DNA of 64,000 nucleotides from an uncultured Caldilineaceae bacterium (GTDB taxonomy: Bacteria > Chloroflexota > Anaerolineae > Caldilineales > Caldilineaceae): assembly GCA_951812725.1 (NCBI GenBank), contig OX638330.1:744001-808000 (forward strand), in the 5' to 3' direction. The position numbers were made by a program, and so were the translations under genes. How positions within the stretch are numbered: the first letter of the stretch is position 1; every line of letters begins with the position of its first letter. Under the pieces are notes generated by a model. That model was not told the origin of the DNA. It ran no database searches and saw only the letters and a program-made list of their open reading frames with translations. Positions 8,945 through 16,864 of the stretch are shown piece by piece.

Positions 8945-10236
8945 GTGCGCAGCTTTTCCCGGCACGAATCGGCCGGCGGGGACAACCGGCTCTCATCGAG
9001 CTGGCCGAGCAGGACAAAGTCACCGCGCTCGTCGCGGCGGTGGTGTTGGAAGCCGTCCTCCCAGAGCAGAATGTCGCGAACACCTGTCTCTGCTGCATAG
9101 GCAAAGGCTGAATCGACCGTCCAGTTGTTGACGTCCACCTGAATATGCAGCCCGGTCTCGCGCATTTTCTGAACAAGGGCCAAAGCGCCGGCGTTGCCCT
9201 GCGGGAGCGCCAGCGCGGGTGGGCGCCGGTCAGCGCCGGTGGCCGCGTCGGCTTCTTCCTGCCGCTGGCGCGCCACCAGGAGTCTGTCCACACCAAGAGC
9301 GACGCCCACTGCAGGTTGCGACGGGCCGAATCTGCCGACAAGGTCATCATAACGCCCGCCGCTGCCGACAGCAGTGCCAAGGCCGGGCGTCATCGCCTCG
9401 AACGAGACGCCGGTGTAATAGCCCAGATTGCGAATCTCGGTCAGGTCGATGACAAGACTGTCAAGGATATCGTAGCCGGCAAGGGCTTCGACGATCTGGC
9501 GCAAGTTCTGGAGGGCTTCGTGCATGCCACTGTTTTGGATGTGGCGTTCTGCCAGCGAAAGGATGCTGTCAACATTCTCGCCCACCAGATGGGGCAGGGT
9601 TTCGACCGCCTGGCGCTGGCCGGTTCGCAACGGCGTATCGCGCAGGAAGTCGGCCAGAAGCGGCTCGCTTTTTCGCTCCAGCGCCCACTGCAACTGTTGT
9701 GCCTGCTGCGGCGTAAGCGCCAGGGCTTCGAGGAGGCTGCGATAGTAGCGGATATGGCCTATTATCTGTCGGAATTCGGTCAGACCGGCGACCTTCAGTG
9801 CGGTGGCGGTCAGGGCCAGGATCTCGGCATCGGCCGCGGGCGTCGGCGCGCCGATCAACTCTCCTCCTACCTGCCAGAATTCGCGCTGGCGGCCGGCCTG
9901 CGGTTCCAGGTAGCGAAAGACGCTGCCGCCGTAACAGAATCGCTGCGGCATCGGCCAATCGTGGAGCCGTGCGCCGACAAGGCGGGCTACCGGCGTGGTA
10001 AATTCGGGCCGCAAGGAGAGGGTGCTGCCGTCACGGTCGAGGAAGCGATACATGCCCTTGCGCAGCGTATCGTCATACTGGGCGCTGAGGGTTGAATCAA
10101 ACTCGAACATGGGCGGGATTACATCGCCGTAACCCCAGCCGCGAAAGGTCTCCATCAGTTGGTTGAGGAGGCTCTGCCGCCTGCGGGCCTCATCCCAGAA
10201 GTAGTCGGCGACACCAAAGGGGACGTGCCCGTTCAT
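8941..10236 (-). CDS. hisZ: ATP phosphoribosyltransferase regulatory subunit
   Basis: 431 residues of the class II aminoacyl-tRNA-synthetase fold. HisZ forms an octamer with short HisG and gives it activity and histidine feedback. The HisRS-like motif 2 region reads QRFCYGGSVFRYLEPQAGRQREFWQVGGE, and GLGTAVGSGGRYDDLVGRFG with VGVALGVDRLL marks motif 3. Parts of the HisRS histidine-binding signature are missing, and the protein pairs by a 4-bp overlap with hisG, so HisZ rather than HisRS is the better call. A short anticodon-like domain remains at the C terminus (about 345-431). The start codon overlaps the fmdB-like stop (ATGA). Confidence 0.93.
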   Translation of the reverse strand: MNGHVPFGVADYFWDEARRRQSLLNQLMETFRGWGYGDVIPPMFEFDSTLSAQYDDTLRKGMYRFLDRDGSTLSLRPEFTTPVARLVGARLHDWPMPQRFCYGGSVFRYLEPQAGRQREFWQVGGELIGAPTPAADAEILALTATALKVAGLTEFRQIIGHIRYYRSLLEALALTPQQAQQLQWALERKSEPLLADFLRDTPLRTGQRQAVETLPHLVGENVDSILSLAERHIQNSGMHEALQNLRQIVEALAGYDILDSLVIDLTEIRNLGYYTGVSFEAMTPGLGTAVGSGGRYDDLVGRFGPSQPAVGVALGVDRLLVARQRQEEADAATGADRRPPALALPQGNAGALALVQKMRETGLHIQVDVNNWTVDSAFAYAAETGVRDILLWEDGFQHHRRDERGDFVLLGQLDESRLSPPADSCREKLRT

Positions 10237-10520
10237 CTGCCCTGCTCGCGCTTTCGCTGTTTGTTGGCCTGAAATGTCTGGATCTGTTCCTTGGGGGTGT
10301 ACGAGGCGGTCTTGGCTGTCTCGGCACTGGCCGCGCTCTGTTCCTGCGGGGTAAGCCCGCCGAGTTTCCCGAGCACGGCGACCTGCGAGATGGTTCGCCG
10401 TGTGGCAGTGCTGGCGCAGTCCGGACAGTCCGGCTGCTGGTCCTGTGCGGAGGCCGCTGTAGGCCAGTACCGGTCAAACCGGTGGTCGCAGTCCTGGCAG
10501 ATATACTCGTAAATCGGCAT
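10233..10520 (-). CDS. FmdB-family zinc-ribbon protein
   Basis: 95 residues starting MPIYEYICQDCDHRF, the hallmark N terminus of FmdB/regulatory zinc-ribbon proteins. One zinc ribbon is formed by CQDC and CPDC; the tail (residues 55-95) is Gln/Lys-rich and probably disordered. Family members are annotated as putative regulators, but the biochemical role is not settled. The stop codon overlaps the hisZ start, giving fmdB-hisZ-hisG as one coupled unit. An open frame extends upstream to 10733 without family similarity, so the internal ATG is preferred. Confidence 0.88.
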   Translation of the reverse strand: MPIYEYICQDCDHRFDRYWPTAASAQDQQPDCPDCASTATRRTISQVAVLGKLGGLTPQEQSAASAETAKTASYTPKEQIQTFQANKQRKREQGR

Positions 10521-10649
10521 ATCGAACTCCGTTCCGACTCGGCTGCCAGTTCCCTCCGGCAGGGCGGATGTGCTTCGAGTGACCACAGTATGCCAAAGGA
10601 AGAACAAATGCTCAAAGGTCGGCCATAGCCGGCGCGAGTACGTGTGCTG

Positions 10650-11002
10650 TCCAGGGGCTTTGCGACTGCATCCAATCGCAGGGCATTCGCATCTTGTTTG
10701 GAGAGAAGTTTCAGGCGATAGCCAGTTTTCCAACCGGGTCGTTTGTGTTTGGCGGGAATACCGAAATGGGCGCTGTTCTCGCTAGGTAAGAGGTTTAGAG
10801 CCATGCGGCGCAAGACGGCCAAGTTGTGCTGCGCATGGACTTGACCGATGCGACTGTCGTCCCCATCCACGAGCCAGGAGACTGAATTCTCGATGCTCCG
10901 GTGGCTGCGGGTGGAAGTCAGGAGCAGTTTGGCATCGGAGGAAGAGATGGAATTCAGATCAGATGCAAATGCTCTGGGGGCTGATGCGTGCATTTCATTC
11001 AT
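10650..11002 (-). pseudogene. ISAs1-family transposase relic (C-terminal part)
   Basis: About 117 codons resemble the C terminus of ISAs1 (DDE) transposases: SHRSIENSVSW, DGDDSRIG, HAQHNLAVLRRMALNLL and KRPGWKTGYRLKLL match the family pattern of a HW.IEN block, a DDSRIR block, an NLA.LRR.ALNLL block and a K..AGW..YLLKLL block. The catalytic N-terminal and central parts are missing, and the segment between IEN and DDSR is shortened. The frame then runs into unrelated sequence over the start of the fmdB-like gene. The relic is non-functional. A second, about 80 percent similar relic lies at 12423-12759. Confidence 0.75.
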
Positions 11003-11040
11003 TGTGGATCGTTTGCTTCAGATTCATCTTGATGGTGGTA

Positions 11041-11460
11041 CTCAGGCATTCTCATCTGTGTGTTGGACGAGAGTTTACGAGAGATCATGAGCGTTTACGA
11101 GCGTTTTCGGGTTGTCGGAGTTGCAGTTCACGGGATTTGCCTGATGGGCAGTGAGCGGCGCCTTGCAGATGCAGGCATTCTCATGTGTGTGTTGGACGAG
11201 AGTTTACGAGAGTTCATGAGCGTTTACGAGCGTTTTCGGGTTGTCTGAGTTGCAGTTCACGGGATTTGCCTGATGGGCAGTGAGCGGCGCCTTGCAGATG
11301 CAGGCATTCTCATGTGTGTGTTGGACGAGAGTTTACGAGAGTTCATGAGCGTTTACGAGCGTTTTCAGGTTGTCTGCGCTGCAGTTCATGGGATTTGCCT
11401 GATGGGCTGTGACTGGGGCATTGCCGATGCAGGATGTCTCGTATGCGCGCTGGACGAGAG
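11041..11460. repeat. 129-bp tandem repeat, about 3.3 units
   Basis: The same 129-bp unit starts near 11044, 11173, 11302 and 11431 (measured at GCAGGC/TCAGGC followed by ATTCTCAT or its decayed form). The first three units are nearly identical; the fourth is diverged and breaks off at about 11460. 129 is a multiple of three, so short frames stay open through the units, but none has a convincing start or protein signature. One further unit follows the second ISAs1 relic at 12790-12900, so the unit probably belonged to that element's flank. Confidence 0.85.
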
Positions 11461-11469
11461 TTACTGTCA

Positions 11470-11634
11470 GGGACTTTCCTCGCTTGCATGTTGCAGTAGA
11501 CAGAACCAATCGATCGGCGAAGTCAAGCGAAGGGCGGCGAAGAACACCGAAGGCGTAACGGATTTTCAATGCGCGGCCCTTAGCGGAAGAGCATTTTGCT
11601 TCCGACAATCGCTTTGGTGACAAACGTCAACGGG
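11470..11634. repeat. dispersed repeat R3, copy 1
   Basis: A diverged repeat containing CTCGCTTG, AGTAGACA, AACCAAT, GCGAAG, GCGAAGGG, AACACCGAAG and ACAAACGTCAACG in order. The same order recurs at 20400-20603. It has no ORF of note. It sits directly after the 129-bp tandem array. Origin unknown; it may be the remains of a small mobile element. Confidence 0.6.
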
Positions 11635-11674
11635 CACTCGTCATTGCTCGATTCACTTGTCCGTGTTCTGGCCG

Positions 11675-11722
11675 CGAAATGTCTACAAATGTCGCGTAAT
11701 GTCTACAAATGTATACGTATGT
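11675..11722. repeat. 20-bp tandem duplication (ATGTCTACAAAT core)
   Basis: The core ATGTCTACAAATGTCGCGTA-type unit occurs twice back to back, with a third partial unit (GTATACGTATGTCGCG). This is a minor local duplication in a gene-free stretch. Confidence 0.6.
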
Positions 11723-12000
11723 CGCGCCAATTTCAGTTTTTCGGGACGCTTTTTTGCGTCTTACCGAACAGGTCCTCGCCGTGCCTGATGGATACCGGGA
11801 GGACGATTTGGGGGCATTTCGCAGCGTTTCAGCTGACCGCTTTCACCTGCAGGTTTTCTTTGGGCGAGAGCAGTGGCTTCTCAATTTGTGCGCCTCGAAT
11901 GTCCACAAAGCGGGCCCGCTTTGTGGGCCCACAAGGGGTACAAATTCGATTCAGGCAGCCTAACGAGGCCTAGTCTCCAGTCGATGCAATTATCCTGATT

Positions 12001-12060
12001 TGGGTCGACCCAAGTCGACCCAAGTCGACCCAGGTCGACGTAAGTAGACGTAAGTCGACG
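12001..12060. repeat. 10-bp tandem array around GTCGAC, six units
   Basis: Six consecutive 10-base units share the palindromic core GTCGAC (one unit has GTAGAC) with flanks CCAA, CCAG or GTAA. The period is exactly 10, close to a helical turn, so each palindrome lies on the same DNA face. A looser array of AGGTCGGGTCA-like words occurs near 13005-13045. No gene is adjacent. Confidence 0.85.
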
Positions 12061-12422
12061 GGATTTCTTTTTTCTTGGACTTTTTTCTTGATTTCGCAGA
12101 CGGTTCCTCCAGCCGATTCAGGCAGCCTCACAAGGTTTGTCCCAATGCGTTGCAATTGCCTTGGGTTCGGGCGGGTTGCGACGGATTATGTCGGAATGTT
12201 TCTTCTTTTATCGGCCCTTACATGCTTGCCTTCGCAGACGTTTCCTCGCCGTCTTCATATAGGTATCGGAAGATGAAGTAAGGGCAACTCGCAGACGTAC
12301 AGCGACCCTCAATCGGCTTCAGATTTTCTTTTGGCGAGAGTCATGGCTTCTCAGGGACAGAGGAAACGCAACTCATTTCGAACACTATTATAACACACGA
12401 TTTGGGCCCACAAGGGGCACCT

Positions 12423-12759
12423 CTACCCGAATCTGCAGGGCATATGCATCTTGTTGGGAGAGAATTCTCGGGCGATAGCCAGTTTTCCAACCGGCTCGTT
12501 TACGTTTGGCAGAAATACCGATTTGGGCGCTGTTCTCTCTGCGTAAGAGATTGAAGGCCATGCGGCGCAAAACGGCCAGATTGTGCTGCGCATGGCCGTG
12601 ACGGGTGCGACTGTCGTCGCCATCCAAGAGCCAGAAGACTGAGTTCTCGGTGCTCCGGTGGCTGAGGGTGGAAGTCAGGAGCAGTTTGGCATCGGAGGAA
12701 AAGATGGAATTCACATCAGATGCAAGTGCTTTGGGGGCAGATGTGGGCATTTCATTCAT
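12423..12759 (-). pseudogene. second ISAs1-family transposase relic
   Basis: About 112 codons aligned with the relic at 10650-11002: SHRSTENSVFWLLDGDDSR, HAQHNLAVLRRMAFNLLRRE and KRAGWKTGYRP keep the ISAs1 C-terminal pattern. The N-terminal catalytic region is absent. A single diverged unit of the 129-bp repeat lies beside it at 12790-12900, the same arrangement as at the first relic, so the two loci are copies of one larger element. Confidence 0.75.
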
Positions 12760-12789
12760 TGTGGACCGTTTTAATCAGATTCGTCTTGA

Positions 12790-12900
12790 TGGTGGGACGC
12801 AGGCATTCCTATCTGTGTGTTGGACGAGAGATCATGAGCGTTTACGAGCGTTTTCGTGTTGTCTGAGCTGCAGTTCACGGGATTTGCCTGATGGGCTGTG
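12790..12900. repeat. single diverged copy of the 129-bp unit
   Basis: Shares GTGTGTTGGACGAGAG, ATCATGAGCGTTTACGAGCG, CAGTTCACGGGATTTGCC and TGATGGGC with the tandem array at 11041-11460. A deletion of about 18 bases removes TTTACGAGAG and neighbours. Confidence 0.8.
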
Positions 12901-13274
12901 ATGGTGGCCTCCTCAGCGGTGGCGGGTCCGTTGAACCGCTCATGTATATTGTGCAAAAGTTGTGCAATCTCTGACTTGGCAGGACGTATTTGGGCGTCAA
13001 ATGTCGGGTCAGGTCGGGTCAAGTAGGTGTAAGTCAGGTCAAAGCGGGCGATATTTTTTTCTGGCAATTGTTGTCGTTACGCTTTTGCATCAGTTTTTCC
13101 GTTTCCGGAGTCGATTCCCGGTTCCGGCAGCCTCTCCACGACACGCATCCACGACTTTCACAGACGCCGGACGCAAGTCGGACCGCTGGCAGCTGGGGGG
13201 CAGGGTGTCGTGTCCGGACGCTTCAGGTCGGTTTAAGCCGGGCAGAAGCGGGCAGGTTTCCTATAAATGGATTT

Positions 13275-13568
13275 GTAACTACCAAGCCATATACAGTGCC
13301 TGTCTTGACCAGCCCTCTATCCCTGCCGCCATTCAGGCTATTTGATTGCGTATTCGGTTGGCGGCAGCCAGGTTGCTGGAGCCGCACGGCTGGAATGCGC
13401 ACACACGGTCGGTGAGCGATGGTTTTGTAGGGGGGCGTTGCGGGGGCGCAGCCCCTGCACAAGGGAGGGCCGAAGGCCCGACCGCCCAAAATACAACATT
13501 GCGGGGAGAAAAAAACACTTTTGGTCCCCTCGTTCAGGATTACGAATCAGTTGCGGCTGAGTAGTTAC
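13275..13568. mobile_element. IS66-like MITE, copy A
   Basis: A 294-bp non-coding element with termini GTAACTAC and GTAGTTAC; the inverted repeat extends to about 14 bases (GTAACTACYNAGCC) with one mismatch plus a C/T change. The flanks ATGGATTT (13267-13274) and ATGGAATT (13569-13576) match at 7 of 8 bases, a decayed target duplication. Inside are hairpin 1 (13440-13458, 8-bp stem, GCA loop) and hairpin 2 (13467-13479, GGGCC-GAA-GGCCC). GTAA ends with 8-bp duplications are typical of the IS66 family, so an IS66-driven MITE is inferred. No transposase is encoded. Confidence 0.8.
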
Positions 13569-13576
13569 ATGGAATT

Positions 13577-13805
13577 TGTTCGTGTGGCTTCGCACCCGCT
13601 TCCTGGCTGTCTCTGTTGGGTTATGGGCAGATGAAATGTGGGCAGTTTACAGTCTTGCAAGGGTCCTCCCTCGCCTTCAGATTCCCTGCCAACGGGAGTC
13701 ATGGGTTCATGATGACGAAACACTCTCAGCAGTGCCTATTCGTGTTTCGGTACAGGGCTATTATATCACCGCTCTTGATGCAATTGTCCTGCATCCAATC
13801 GGGGC
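13577..13805. other. gene-free stretch upstream of the corrinoid operon
   Basis: No convincing ORF, hairpin or repeat apart from short words shared with the decayed region to the left. It ends at the promoter of the cobalamin riboswitch transcript. Confidence 0.4.
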
Positions 13806-13810
13806 ATGTG

Positions 13811-13839
13811 TTGACAAGCCCTGGGGCCGGCTGTATACT
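13811..13839 (+). promoter_or_regulatory. sigma-70-type promoter of the corrinoid operon
   Basis: TTGACA (13811-13816), 17-base spacer, TATACT (13834-13839). The -35 is perfect and the -10 differs from TATAAT at one position. Transcription would begin near 13846, just before the cobalamin riboswitch. Confidence 0.8.
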
Positions 13840-13869
13840 GCTGGCAATTGAATAATGAACGCCAGAGGC

Positions 13870-14015
13870 GCCCATGGTCCGGATGCCAGGGCTGAAAAGG
13901 CGAAGCCGGTGAGAGTCCGGCGCTGTCCCGCAACTGTAAGGGAAAGCAACTCTGCCTCCTTAATGGAGAGCATCTCGAAAGAGAAGTGAGGAGTATTTCC
14001 CAAGCCAGGTCGACC
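13870..14015 (+). ncRNA. cobalamin (adenosylcobalamin) riboswitch
   Basis: Contains the conserved core GCCGGTGAGAGTCCGGC followed by GCTGTCCCGCAACTGTAAGGG, the B12-box pattern, preceded by a purine-rich GGGCTGAAAAGGCGAAG segment, with a downstream AAGCCAGG-type closing segment. Boundaries are approximate. It lies in the 5-prime leader of a corrinoid uptake gene and should lower expression when cobalamin is plentiful. Confidence 0.93.
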
Positions 14016-14094
14016 GTCTCTGTCGTACTCTTGAAACATCTCGTGGATTGGGTGACTGAGTCAAGCCTGCATTTTGGGGCAAGGATTGCCGGTG

Positions 14095-14135
14095 ACGTCC
14101 GATCTCGTAAGAGATCGGACGTTTCAGTTTTGGTG
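14095..14135 (+). terminator. terminator-like hairpin, riboswitch expression platform
   Basis: A perfect 12-bp stem (14095-14106 with 14111-14122) closed by a GTAA tetraloop is followed by a moderately T-rich tract (TTCAGTTTT). It lies between the riboswitch and the start codon of the lipoprotein gene, so it is the likely ligand-controlled terminator. Confidence 0.75.
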
Positions 14136-14193
14136 GCTGTTTCAGGCAGTGCGGCAGGGGCATCAATCATTTGTGCAATATGGAGAGAAACTG

Positions 14194-15435
14194 ATGCGAA
14201 GCTTGCCGATTCACCTGCTTGTAACCGCGCTCATGGTTCTGAGCGCGTGCGTTGCCCAGCCAACCACGACTGCGTCGCCGCCGGCCAGCGCTGCTGCTGA
14301 ATCGGCTGCACCAGCCTCACCTCCCGAACAGAATCTGCGAGACGGTTGCGTCGATGGGTTCGACACAACCGTCGACTACTTTCCGGAAAAGCTATCTGTA
14401 GAATATGCTTCCGGCTTCGATATCGAGTATCACGGCAATTATAAGGTCATTACCGTTACAAATCCGTGGCAGGGCGCGCAGGAGAGTTTTCGCTATGTGC
14501 TCGTCCAGTGCGGCACGCCGGCCCCGCAGGATGTTGAAGGCGCGGTGATCGAGGTGCCGGTCGAAAACATCGTTGCCATGTCGACGACCTATTTGCCAAC
14601 TCTCGACGACCTGGGACTGATCGACAGGCTGATTGGTCTAGACAGCTATATGTGGACAACGAATCCGGCGGTACAAGAAATTATCGCGGCCGGTGACATC
14701 GCCGAGATTGGCAGCGGCGCGGCGGTTAACGTGGAGCTGACGCTGGATCTGGACCCGGCCCTGGTGATGACCTACGGGACTGGGTTTGCTGACTTTGACA
14801 CGCATCCTGTGCTCTTGGAGGCGGGTATTCCGGTGGCGCTCAACGGTGATTTTGTTGAGCAGAGTCCGCTTGGCCGGGCGGAATGGATGAAGTTCATAGC
14901 GCTGTTTTTCAACCGGGAGGCGGACGCTGGCTCTCAGTTCGACGTCATCGCCGCGGAGTATCATGCGGTAGCTGCGTTGACGGCATCGCTGACGGAGCGG
15001 CCTTCTGTTCTGCTGGGGAGTGTATACAACGGAACCTGGTATGTAGCGGGCGGCGAAAGTTACATGTCCAGGATGCTGGCCGATGCCGGCGCTGATTACC
15101 TGTGGGCGGATGAAGGTGATGTGGGCGCGCTGCCGCTGGATTTTGAGTCGGTCTACGCGGCTGCAGCAGAAGTGGATTTTTGGCTCAACCCGGACAGTTC
15201 CTTCTGGTTCAGTGTAGACGATGTGCTCGAAAGCGATCCCCGCTACGGCGATTTTGCGCCGCTCAGTAGTGGGCAGCTGTTCAATAACAATGCCAAAGTG
15301 AACGAGAACGGGGGCAACGCCTACTATGAAGAGGGCGCGGCCCATCCTGAAAGAGTGTTGAAAGATCTGGTAAAGATACTGCATCCGCAGCTGCTGCCCG
15401 ATCACGAACTCAGGTTTTACCAGCAGCTGCAGTAA
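14194..15435 (+). CDS. BtuF-like corrinoid-binding lipoprotein of an ABC importer
   Basis: About 413 residues from an ATG with GGAGAG six bases upstream. The N terminus is a lipoprotein signal (LLVTALMVLSACVAQ, Cys about 20) followed by an Ala/Ser/Pro linker. The body matches the FecB/BtuF class: VITVTNPWQGAQESFRYVL, AMSTTYLPTLDDLGLIDRLIG, a central helix and GGESYMSRMLADAGADYLW. Such proteins capture vitamin B12 or cobinamide outside the membrane and pass it to a FecCD permease. The cobalamin riboswitch and terminator directly upstream, and cobS after it, make a corrinoid the likely ligand. It is longer than E. coli BtuF (about 245 mature residues). Confidence 0.88.
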   Translation: MRSLPIHLLVTALMVLSACVAQPTTTASPPASAAAESAAPASPPEQNLRDGCVDGFDTTVDYFPEKLSVEYASGFDIEYHGNYKVITVTNPWQGAQESFRYVLVQCGTPAPQDVEGAVIEVPVENIVAMSTTYLPTLDDLGLIDRLIGLDSYMWTTNPAVQEIIAAGDIAEIGSGAAVNVELTLDLDPALVMTYGTGFADFDTHPVLLEAGIPVALNGDFVEQSPLGRAEWMKFIALFFNREADAGSQFDVIAAEYHAVAALTASLTERPSVLLGSVYNGTWYVAGGESYMSRMLADAGADYLWADEGDVGALPLDFESVYAAAAEVDFWLNPDSSFWFSVDDVLESDPRYGDFAPLSSGQLFNNNAKVNENGGNAYYEEGAAHPERVLKDLVKILHPQLLPDHELRFYQQLQ

Positions 15436-15469
15436 CAGGGTATTTGTACTGGCCCATGGCCAGCAGTTT

Positions 15470-16255
15470 GTGGCGGCGCACTACGGGAGGCGCGAACGGT
15501 CCGTGAGAGCGATTCTGACCGGTGTTGTGGTAGCGTTCCAGTTCCTGACAGTTGCGCCGCCGCTCCTGCGCCGGACAATCGCGCCCGAAGAGCTGGGGAG
15601 ATCGGTCGCCTTCTTTCCGCTTGTTGGCCTGGCAGTTGGGCTGCTTCTGAACGGGCTGTACTGGCTACTGTCCGCTGTCTTTCCGGAAGTGTTAGTGGCG
15701 GCAATGGTGGTGGGTGTATGGATCGCATGCAGCGGCGCTTTGCATTTTGACGGCTTTCTGGATGCGGTAGACGGCCTGCTGGGCGGTCGCACGGCAGAGG
15801 ATCGTATGCGCATCCTGCGAGACGCGCGTGTTGGTGCGTTTGCTGTCGCCGGCGGCGGTACAATGCTGCTGCTGAAGTTTGCGGCGATCGGTGGCATCGG
15901 GTCTGGGGCGCTCATCGTAGCGCCGCTGCTGGGGCGTTGGGTGATCAGCTTGGCGGTTGTCCTCTTCCCGTACGCCCGTGCCGAAGGGTTGGGCAAGGAG
16001 ATGAAGGACAATGCCGGCTGGCCCCAGGCTGTAGGCGCGTCGGCGGTTGCGCTGGCAGCACTGGTACTGCTTGCTCCGTCTGCAGGCATTGCCGCTACAT
16101 TTACGGCGGTGGTTGTGGTCGGCCTCTGCGCCTGGTTGTTGATCCGTTTCACTCTTGCTCGCATACCGGGGTTGACCGGTGATATCTACGGGGCTCTGTG
16201 TGAGGTCGGGGAGACTGTCTGCATAGTGACGCTTGCGGCGAATTGGACTGTGTAA
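15470..16255 (+). CDS. cobS: adenosylcobinamide-GDP ribazoletransferase
   Basis: 261 residues from a GTG; a second in-frame GTG at 15503 has GGGAGG upstream and may be the real start. This polytopic membrane enzyme joins alpha-ribazole (phosphate) to adenosylcobinamide-GDP in the last step of cobalamin assembly. The signature GALHFDGFLDAVDGLLGG, with its acidic metal-binding residues, is at about 82-99, followed by DARVGAFAVAGGG. About six to seven membrane helices are visible. It follows the BtuF-like gene by 34 bases and is separated from cobU by a mobile repeat. Confidence 0.93.
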   Translation: MAAHYGRRERSVRAILTGVVVAFQFLTVAPPLLRRTIAPEELGRSVAFFPLVGLAVGLLLNGLYWLLSAVFPEVLVAAMVVGVWIACSGALHFDGFLDAVDGLLGGRTAEDRMRILRDARVGAFAVAGGGTMLLLKFAAIGGIGSGALIVAPLLGRWVISLAVVLFPYARAEGLGKEMKDNAGWPQAVGASAVALAALVLLAPSAGIAATFTAVVVVGLCAWLLIRFTLARIPGLTGDIYGALCEVGETVCIVTLAANWTV

Positions 16256-16455
16256 CCGCTGCTCGGGACTGGGGAGTGTAGGGCACGGCTTCTTGATCGT
16301 TCTTAGAATAGGGGTAACTACTAAGCCATATACAGTGTCTGTCTTGTCCAGCCCTTTGACCCTGCCGCCATTCAGGCAATCTGTTCGCGTATTCGGTCGG
16401 CGGCAGCCAGGTTGCTGGAGCCGCACGGCTGGAATGAGCACACAAGGTCGGAACC

Positions 16456-16550
16456 GCAGTTTTTAGTAGTCAGTTCTTAGTTTTCAGTGGAACACCAGTC
16501 GTCAGGGGAACACCGGAGATTAGCGGTCGATGGTCGGTGGGTTGAGGCGG
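16456..16550. repeat. dispersed repeat R2, copy 1
   Basis: Begins GCAGTTTTTAGTAGTCAGTT and continues with TTAGTTTTCAGTGG, AACACCAGTCGTCAG and a GATTAG...GGTCGATGG end. It recurs at 16694-16784 and 20268-20335, with a fragment at 20613-20632. The AGTTYTTAGT-like words inside are quasi-periodic. No coding capacity. Confidence 0.75.
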
Positions 16551-16693
16551 CAAGTGGGGGAGGAGACACTGTTGGCTAGACACGCTGCTGGGGAAGAGTA
16601 CACAAGGTCGGTGAGCGATGGTTTTGTAGGGGGGCGTTGCGGGGGCGCAGCCCCTGCACAAGGGAGGGCGCTTGCGCCCGACCGCCCGGAAAT

Positions 16694-16784
16694 GCAGTTT
16701 TTAGTACTCAGTTCTTAGTTTTCAGTGGAACATCAGTCGTCAGTGGAACACCGGTGATTAGTGGTCGATGGGTGGTGGGCTGAG
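16694..16784. repeat. dispersed repeat R2, copy 2
   Basis: Very close to copy 1, including AACACCGGTGATTAG and GGTCGATGG. It forms the right interior of MITE copy B and runs into that element's GGCTGAGTAGTT end. Confidence 0.75.
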
Positions 16785-16864
16785 TAGTTTCGAGTAGGGA
16801 TAGAGGCAGGCGTTGCACGGTCCCTGTCTTCGCTGATTTGGTCGTTCGGAAAAGGACAGATCTC

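Larger units (their letters stand above)
11640..12420. other. gene-free stretch with decayed internal repeats
   Basis: Apart from the short tandem arrays listed separately, this stretch holds paired fragments such as GATTCAGGCAGCCT (about 11948 and 12114), GGCGAGAGNNATGGCTTCTCA-like words (about 11867 and 12332) and GGGCCCACAAGGGG (about 11924 and 12403). They indicate duplicated, decaying non-coding sequence. No convincing coding region was found. Confidence 0.55.
16314..16791. mobile_element. IS66-like MITE, copy B (expanded and rearranged)
   Basis: Starts GTAACTAC and ends GTAGTTTC; the flanks GAATAGGG (16306-16313) and GAGTAGGG (16792-16799) match at 7 of 8 bases, a decayed target duplication. 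At 478 bp it is longer than the other copies. The word CACAAGGTCGG occurs at 16441 and again at 16601, bracketing about 150 extra bases that include a copy of repeat R2. A second R2 copy replaces the right interior. Hairpin 2 here is GGGCGC-TT-GCGCCC (16666-16679). It lies between cobS and cobU in the corrinoid operon. Confidence 0.78.

Noticed and set aside
10190..10649. Long minus-strand frame continuing from the ISAs1 relic into fmdB/hisZ
   Set aside because: It overlaps the well-supported fmdB-like and hisZ genes in another frame and has no protein signature past the relic.
11273..11620. Plus-strand open frame through the 129-bp repeats
   Set aside because: The frame is open only because the unit length is a multiple of three; no ribosome site, no family pattern, and it fails in the decayed unit.
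13005..13045. Loose GGTCGGGTCA-type words as a CRISPR or iteron array
   Set aside because: Too short and irregular, with no spacers, no cas genes and no replication gene nearby.
12771..13067. Minus-strand frame of 98 codons beside the second relic
   Set aside because: Covers repeat and tandem-word DNA; composition and lack of motif argue against a gene.
13333..13595. Several overlapping frames in MITE copy A and its relatives
   Set aside because: They arise from the G/C-rich hairpins and are not conserved as protein between copies.
14638..15405. 255-codon antisense frame within the BtuF-like gene
   Set aside because: A shadow of a clear lipoprotein gene with signal peptide, ribosome site and family motifs on the other strand.
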